A stretch of DNA of 8,460 nt from Spirochaetia bacterium. Lineage in GTDB: Bacteria > Spirochaetota > Spirochaetia > Treponematales > Breznakiellaceae. The notes below the pieces were generated by a model. The model saw only the letters and a list, made by a program, of their open reading frames with translations, ran no database searches and was not told the DNA's origin. Positions within the stretch are counted from its first letter, which is position 1. The number at the start of each line of letters is the position of its first letter. The translations under genes and the position numbers were made by a program. Below, in pieces: positions 5,417 to 8,460 of this stretch. The stretch covers positions 1 to 8,460 of the forward strand of contig BNUW01000108.1 of the NCBI GenBank assembly GCA_025997655.1, in the 5' to 3' direction.

Positions 5417-5758
5417 ATGGGTTTAAAGCAGCTTTTTATGGTGAATATGAGGCGATTCAGAAAAGAGGAGGGCTTATCTCAGGAGGCGCTGGCCGAACGC
5501 TGTAGCGCGAGTACCAATCATATTGCTCAGATTGAGCTGGGCCGCCACTTCGCCTCGATAGAGATGATTGAACGGATTGCCGCTGCCCTCAAGGTAGAAC
5601 CCTACCATCTTTTCAAAGATGAATCCGGCGCGGAAGAGGATGAAGACCGGGAAACGAGGGATTACCTGGCCGGTTTGCCCGATAGAATTAGGCGGAAACT
5701 TAAAAAGCAACTTTTGGAAGCAATCAGCGCCGATATTGACCGGACACTACAACCATGA
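5417..5758 (+). CDS. XRE-family helix-turn-helix regulator 2
   Basis: 113 residues with a Cro/C1-type HTH at about 4-67. LFMVNMRRFRKEEGLSQEAL gives helices 1-2, ERCSASTNHIAQIELGRHFA is the turn and recognition helix, and IEMIERIAAALKVEPYHLF closes the domain. The acidic linker GAEEDEDRE (71-79) leads to a basic helix, LPDRIRRKLKKQLLEAISAD (87-106), that may mediate dimerisation. The start at 5417 gives the usual N-terminal helix (GLKQLFMVNMRRFRK) of this subfamily; later ATGs at 5438 and 5447 would cut into it. No Shine-Dalgarno site is visible. It is divergent from the lipoprotein operon across an operator-like inverted repeat and 43 bp upstream of Uma2 copy 3. It shares only family-level similarity with XRE 1, so the two probably recognise different operators. 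Confidence 0.87.
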   Translation: MGLKQLFMVNMRRFRKEEGLSQEALAERCSASTNHIAQIELGRHFASIEMIERIAAALKVEPYHLFKDESGAEEDEDRETRDYLAGLPDRIRRKLKKQLLEAISADIDRTLQP

Positions 5759-5766
5759 TTGCAGCG

Positions 5767-5795
5767 TTGTCAGGGTCCTTCAAATGCCCTAAACT
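5767..5795 (+). promoter_or_regulatory. Promoter of Uma2 copy 3, leaderless geometry
   Basis: TTGTCA (5767-5772), 17 bp, TAAACT (5790-5795), six bases, ATG at 5802. It differs from the copy 1 promoter by only one base in the spacer. It begins 8 bp after the XRE 2 stop codon. Confidence 0.6.
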
Positions 5796-6366
5796 ATAGG
5801 CATGTCGGATCCATCATTCAGCGAACCTGAAAAAACACATTATACCTACGCCGATTACCTTGCATGGGAAACGGACAAACGGTATGAACTCATGGACGGG
5901 GTAGCCTATATGATGGCCTCCCCCTCGGTAATCCATCAGCGGCTCAGTATGGAGCTTTCTCTCCAGTTTGGCAACTTCCTGCGGGGAAAACCCTGCGAAG
6001 TATTTGCCGCGCCCCTGGATGTGCGCCTATTCCCCCGGAAAGACCACACCGACGATACGGTGTTACAGCCGGATCTGCTCGTGGTGTGCGATAAAACCAG
6101 GTTGTCCAAAGGTTCCTGTGACGGCGTCCCTGATCTGGTGATTGAAATTGTTTCTCCATCCAATACTGTGCAAGAGCTGTTAAGGAAATTTAATTACTAT
6201 CTGGACGCCGGTGTCCGGGAATATTGGGTTGTTAATCCTGATACGCAAACGGTACAGGTCCATGTTCTGGAAAACGGCCATTTTGTATCCACCATATACA
6301 AAAAAGACAGCGCCATCCCCGTTTCAATCCTGCCGGGCTTGGAGATTGACCTTAAATCCATCTGGG
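5767..6366 (+). repeat. Uma2 cassette copy 3 (600 bp)
   Basis: Third direct copy, one triplet shorter than copy 1. Homology begins at the -35 hexamer and ends at CTGGG (6362-6366). The right edge lies inside the rluA-family gene on the minus strand, so the last four sense codons and the stop of that gene are cassette sequence. Confidence 0.8.
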
Positions 6367-6380
6367 CGCCTTCACCGTAA
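5802..6380 (+). CDS. Uma2 (DUF820) family PD-(D/E)XK-fold protein, copy 3
   Basis: 192 residues, with the intact N-terminal helix YTYADYLAWE (14-23), RYELMDG, QPDLLVV (D91), PDLVIEIVSPS (E115) and RKFNYYLDAGVREYWVVNP (K129). It differs from copies 1 and 2 mainly between residues 46 and 69 (QRLSMELSLQFGNFLRG against QQISGELSRQFSNFLLG). The C-terminal half is almost identical to them even at silent positions. The last residues, APSP, and the stop come from flanking DNA, which is the antisense of the RluA-type gene; the two ORFs overlap by 29 bp tail to tail. No Shine-Dalgarno site. It follows XRE 2 by 43 bp but has its own promoter. Probably cytosolic; a DNA-cleaving role is inferred from the fold only. 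Confidence 0.88.
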   Translation: MSDPSFSEPEKTHYTYADYLAWETDKRYELMDGVAYMMASPSVIHQRLSMELSLQFGNFLRGKPCEVFAAPLDVRLFPRKDHTDDTVLQPDLLVVCDKTRLSKGSCDGVPDLVIEIVSPSNTVQELLRKFNYYLDAGVREYWVVNPDTQTVQVHVLENGHFVSTIYKKDSAIPVSILPGLEIDLKSIWAPSP

Positions 6381-7041
6381 ACTCCAGGACCCGCCCGTCA
6401 TGGGGGTGATGAAACACGATACGTTCCGCATGGAGGCATAGCCGGGAATGGGGGTCCGTCTTTGCGCCGTACCTCTTGTCCCCCGCCACGGGATGGCCCA
6501 CATGGGCAAGGTGAGCCCGTATCTGGTTACGCCGGCCCGTTTCAAGTTCCAGGGAGAGCAGGGAAAACCGGGGGCCTGGGCTGCGGTCCACCCGTAGGAG
6601 CTTCCAGTGGGTCACTGCGTTCAGGGAGAACGGTGCCCGTTGGCCGCCGGATACGACAATCACCCTTCCCCGGCGGTCCTCCCCAAGGGGCGCGTCGATG
6701 GTCCCGCAGGGTTCGGCCAATTCCCCCTCCGCCAGGGCCAGGTAGCGCCGCTCCGGTACCGCCTCATCCCAGTGTGCCATGAGTTTGCGCTTGACCACGT
6801 CGGATTTGGCGAAGAGCATGACCCCCGAGGTTTCCCGGTCCAGGCGATGCACCACCGCAGGGCGGCGCTTCTCACCCTTTTTGCGGAGGTATTCCGCGAG
6901 GATCCAGTAGGCGGTTTTGTCCCGCTCAGGCCCGGCGGCAATGGAGAGGAGCCCCGGAGGTTTGTCCACAACCAGGATGTCCCGATCTTCGTAGAGGAGA
7001 ACCAGGCCCTGGGGCAGACGGCGGGGATAGGCGGAACTCAT
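6352..7041 (-). CDS. RluA-family pseudouridine synthase
   Basis: 229 residues. LYEDRDILVVDKPPGLLS (16-33) and HRLDRETSGVMLFAKS (65-80) are the RluA/RluC/RluD signatures; Asp68 in HRLD is the catalytic aspartate that converts uridine to pseudouridine in rRNA or tRNA. TGRRNQIRAHLAHVGHPVAGDKRYG (168-192) is the second conserved block. There is no S4 domain, and the length fits the short RluA-type enzymes; the target base cannot be told from sequence alone. The final residues P-R-W-I and the TAA lie inside Uma2 cassette copy 3, so the original 3' end seems to have been replaced, apparently without harm to the catalytic fold. The ATG at 7041 has no Shine-Dalgarno site but has a -10-like TAAAAT six bases upstream, as for the Uma2 genes. 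It is divergent from the third XRE gene. Confidence 0.92.
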   Translation of the reverse strand: MSSAYPRRLPQGLVLLYEDRDILVVDKPPGLLSIAAGPERDKTAYWILAEYLRKKGEKRRPAVVHRLDRETSGVMLFAKSDVVKRKLMAHWDEAVPERRYLALAEGELAEPCGTIDAPLGEDRRGRVIVVSGGQRAPFSLNAVTHWKLLRVDRSPGPRFSLLSLELETGRRNQIRAHLAHVGHPVAGDKRYGAKTDPHSRLCLHAERIVFHHPHDGRVLEFTVKAPRWI

Positions 7042-7047
7042 GCGGCT

Positions 7048-7076
7048 ATTTTATACCTTACGCGGCGATTTGACAG
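7048..7076 (-). promoter_or_regulatory. Promoter of the RluA-type gene, leaderless geometry
   Basis: Minus strand CTGTCA (7076-7071), 17 bp, TAAAAT (7053-7048), six bases, ATG at 7041. This is base for base the same spacing as the Uma2 promoters. A TATAAA two bases earlier is an alternative -10 with a 15 bp spacer. No ribosome binding site lies between it and the ATG. Confidence 0.5.
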
Positions 7077-7102
7077 CCCATCCGTTAAAAATCAAAAAAA
7101 TT

Positions 7103-7116
7103 GTGCGTTTACGCAC
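7103..7116. promoter_or_regulatory. Candidate operator palindrome upstream of XRE 3
   Basis: GTGCGT-TT-ACGCAC is a perfect 6+6 inverted repeat ending exactly where the -35 hexamer of the XRE 3 promoter begins (7117). It lies in the 114 bp divergent gap between the RluA-type gene and XRE 3. The size and place fit an autoregulatory site of a dimeric HTH protein. It has no following T-run, so it is not a terminator. Confidence 0.45.
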
Positions 7117-7146
7117 TTGTCTAACCTATGGAGTTTATGATATAAT
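7117..7146 (+). promoter_or_regulatory. Promoter of the third XRE gene, near-leaderless
   Basis: TTGTCT (7117-7122), 18 bp, perfect TATAAT (7141-7146), nine bases, ATG at 7156. A start point 7 nt beyond the -10 would leave only two or three bases of leader, and the intervening TAGTAAAAT holds no ribosome binding site. Confidence 0.6.
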
Positions 7147-7155
7147 TAGTAAAAT

Positions 7156-7518
7156 ATGAAAAGCACTATCGAAACAACCGTTAATCTTCGCATTAAAAAG
7201 ATTCGTGAGGCTCTGGGTCTCTCCCAGATGAAATTCTCCAAGGTCATATCCCTTTCCAGCGGGTACCTTGCGGGGGTGGAAGTAGAGAAGCGGAAGGTCA
7301 ATGACCGGATTATCAAGCTGATCTGCGCTTCGTTCTCGGTCAATGAGAAATGGCTCAGGAATGGCGAAGGTGAAATGTTCAGCCAGGACCCCGATCAGGA
7401 GTTTACCAAGCTGGTAGCCCTGTATAAGGAACTCAATCCCCAATACCAGGAATATGTCCTTAAGCAGATCGATCTTCTCCTGGATATGCAGGATAAAAAA
7501 GCCGCCATTTCATCGTAG
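7156..7518 (+). CDS. XRE-type helix-turn-helix regulator 3, phage-repressor style
   Basis: 120 residues. The HTH domain spans about 9-68: [20 protein letters not shown], then [20 protein letters not shown] with the recognition helix, then [20 protein letters not shown]. The ending [13 protein letters not shown] (63-75) is a hallmark of a phage-derived repressor group, where a 'W-L-x-x-G-E-G-x-M' motif follows the HTH. The C-terminal helix region (80-112) is probably for dimerisation. The start is supported by the promoter just upstream and by the position of helix 1. No Uma2 gene follows; the gene runs tail to tail into the histidine kinase gene with a 9 bp overlap (7510-7518). Its likely role is local autoregulation through the palindrome at 7103-7116; any wider target is unknown. 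Confidence 0.87.
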   Translation: MKSTIETTVNLRIKKIREALGLSQMKFSKVISLSSGYLAGVEVEKRKVNDRIIKLICASFSVNEKWLRNGEGEMFSQDPDQEFTKLVALYKELNPQYQEYVLKQIDLLLDMQDKKAAISS

Positions 7519-8460
7519 AAAATACTTTTTCAAGAAGCCCGTCACTTCATTGAAGTCGATGGGCTTTCCTATGTGGCCGTCCATGCCCGCGGCAAGGCAT
7601 TTTTCAATGTCCTCCTTAAAGGCATTGGCGGTCATGGCGATAATGGGAACCGTCTTGGCTCGGGGATGATCCAGCGCCCGTATAAGGCGGGCGGCTTCAT
7701 AGCCGTCCATGCCGGGCATGTGTATGTCCATAAAAATCAGGTCCCAGGCTTCGGGGTTGGCGCTGAATGTATCAACGGCAATTTGCCCGTCCGCCGCCTC
7801 TTCTATCTCCAGGCCCAGGGGCGAAAGGATGGCGATCACGATTTCCCGGTTAATAGCAACATCCTCCGCCAGTAGTATCCGGCGGCCGGTAAAATCATCC
7901 GCCGGGACATGTTCCGAAGACCGCTCTGCCTTTACCGCCCGTACCGCCGGAAGCTCCACGGGTACATCCACCGGTATGGTGAAAATAAAAACCGCGCCCT
8001 TGCCGGTGTCGGACTCAATACGGATAGTTCCGTTCATCATCTCCAGGATCCGCTTGGAGATGGCAAGCCCCAGTCCGGTGCCGCCGAATTTGCGGGATAT
8101 GCTGCCGTCAACCTGTTGGAAGGACCGGAAAAGACCGGCCTGCTGCGCCGGAGCAATACCGATGCCCGTATCGGTAACCCGGACTTCCAGAGTGCAGGGG
8201 CTTTCCGTCAGTTTTCGGACGGCGATGGCGATACTTCCCCCATCGGGGGTAAACTTTACCGCATTGCCAAGGAGGTTGGTGATAACCTGGGAAAGGCGCT
8301 GTTCATCGGAAATGATCCGCAGGGGAATGTCCGGTTCCATCCTGACCGTAAGGGTTTGCTTTTTTTCGGCCACCCGGAATTCAAACACATTGACCGTCCG
8401 GCGCAGCATCCTCTCAAACTCAAACTCCGTAAGGGACAACTCAAGCTTGTCCGCCTCGAT
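7510..8460 (-). CDS. Hybrid sensor histidine kinase/response regulator, C-terminal part
   Basis: The frame is open to the right edge, so the N-terminus, including the sensor and the H-box dimerisation helix, lies outside. The visible 316 residues begin with IEADKLEL, the usual end of a HisKA domain. An HATPase domain follows: N-box [18 protein letters not shown] (58-75), G1 box DTGIGIAP, F-box [19 protein letters not shown], then [14 protein letters not shown]. After a linker of about 30 residues comes a receiver domain from [14 protein letters not shown] (193-206), with phospho-acceptor Asp245 in [13 protein letters not shown], Thr in AMTANAF, and the conserved Lys299 in GKPID. The protein ends soon after the receiver, so no Hpt or output domain is present; the signal probably passes to a separate Hpt protein. 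All key residues of both visible domains are present. Confidence 0.93.
   Translation of the reverse strand: MEADKLELSLTEFEFERMLRRTVNVFEFRVAEKKQTLTVRMEPDIPLRIISDEQRLSQVITNLLGNAVKFTPDGGSIAIAVRKLTESPCTLEVRVTDTGIGIAPAQQAGLFRSFQQVDGSISRKFGGTGLGLAISKRILEMMNGTIRIESDTGKGAVFIFTIPVDVPVELPAVRAVKAERSSEHVPADDFTGRRILLAEDVAINREIVIAILSPLGLEIEEAADGQIAVDTFSANPEAWDLIFMDIHMPGMDGYEAARLIRALDHPRAKTVPIIAMTANAFKEDIEKCLAAGMDGHIGKPIDFNEVTGFLKKYFLR

Noticed and set aside
1018..6366. Uma2 repeats as a CRISPR array or an insertion sequence
   Set aside because: The repeats are whole genes of about 600 bp with large unrelated intervals, and no transposase or terminal inverted repeats are visible.
3166..6380. XRE-Uma2 pairs as a classical toxin-antitoxin operon
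   Set aside because: Each Uma2 gene has its own promoter, the genes do not overlap, copy 1 has no XRE partner, and Uma2 is not an established toxin family.
6607..7140. 177-codon open frame on the plus strand over the RluA-type gene
   Set aside because: Antisense shadow; the opposite strand has the HRLDxxTSG catalytic motif.

Overview
The window looks like a chromosomal segment of a spirochaete, most probably a Treponema of the insect-gut type. Three genes encode small lipoproteins with the Met-Lys-Lys/Arg start and '(V/A)GC(D/N)' lipobox typical of treponemal lipoproteins. They sit among XRE-type regulators and a multiplied Uma2 (DUF820, PF05685) family. Base composition is moderately GC-rich except for one clearly AT-richer lipoprotein gene. 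The taxonomic call is inference from protein style only.

Layout, left to right. (1) Bases 1-977, minus strand: most of an AlaX-type alanyl-tRNA editing protein, cut by the left edge. (2) 1018-1625: Uma2 copy 1 with its own promoter. (3) 1748-1872: hairpins, including a minus-strand terminator. (4) 1873-3069, minus: a Big2-like surface lipoprotein, divergent from (5) an XRE regulator at 3166-3474, followed by (6) Uma2 copy 2 at 3525-4061. (7) 4087-4761 (fibronectin III lipoprotein) and 4825-5262 (Gly-tract lipoprotein), minus, probably one operon, divergent from (8) a second XRE regulator at 5417-5758, followed by (9) Uma2 copy 3 at 5802-6380. (10) An RluA-type pseudouridine synthase, minus, whose 3' end overlaps Uma2 copy 3. 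(11) A third XRE-like regulator at 7156-7518, convergent with (12) the C-terminal part of a hybrid histidine kinase/response regulator running off the right edge.

Two linked patterns stand out. First, a module of 'lipoprotein(s) <- | -> XRE -> Uma2' occurs twice with unrelated lipoproteins and diverged XREs but nearly identical Uma2 genes. The Uma2 unit (603, 555 and 600 bp) has sharp edges: it begins at a TTGT(C/T)A -35 hexamer and ends at the CTGGG just before the stop codon, so each copy takes a different stop from its flank. In copy 3 the unit also supplies the last codons and stop of rluA on the other strand. This looks like a mobile or recombining promoter-plus-ORF cassette.

Second, the three Uma2 genes and the RluA-type gene have no Shine-Dalgarno sequence. 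They share a -35 / 17 bp / -10 / 6 nt / ATG layout that would start transcription at or next to the start codon, implying leaderless mRNAs. The third XRE gene is close to this layout. The AlaX and lipoprotein genes have ordinary Shine-Dalgarno sites. The lipoprotein/XRE intergenic regions hold consensus minus-strand promoters. One of them carries an 11-bp inverted repeat overlapping the promoter, a good candidate XRE operator. The working model is a set of regulator-controlled surface lipoproteins coupled to a self-contained Uma2 nuclease-fold unit. The model is inference; the repeats, spacings and motifs were read directly from the sequence.
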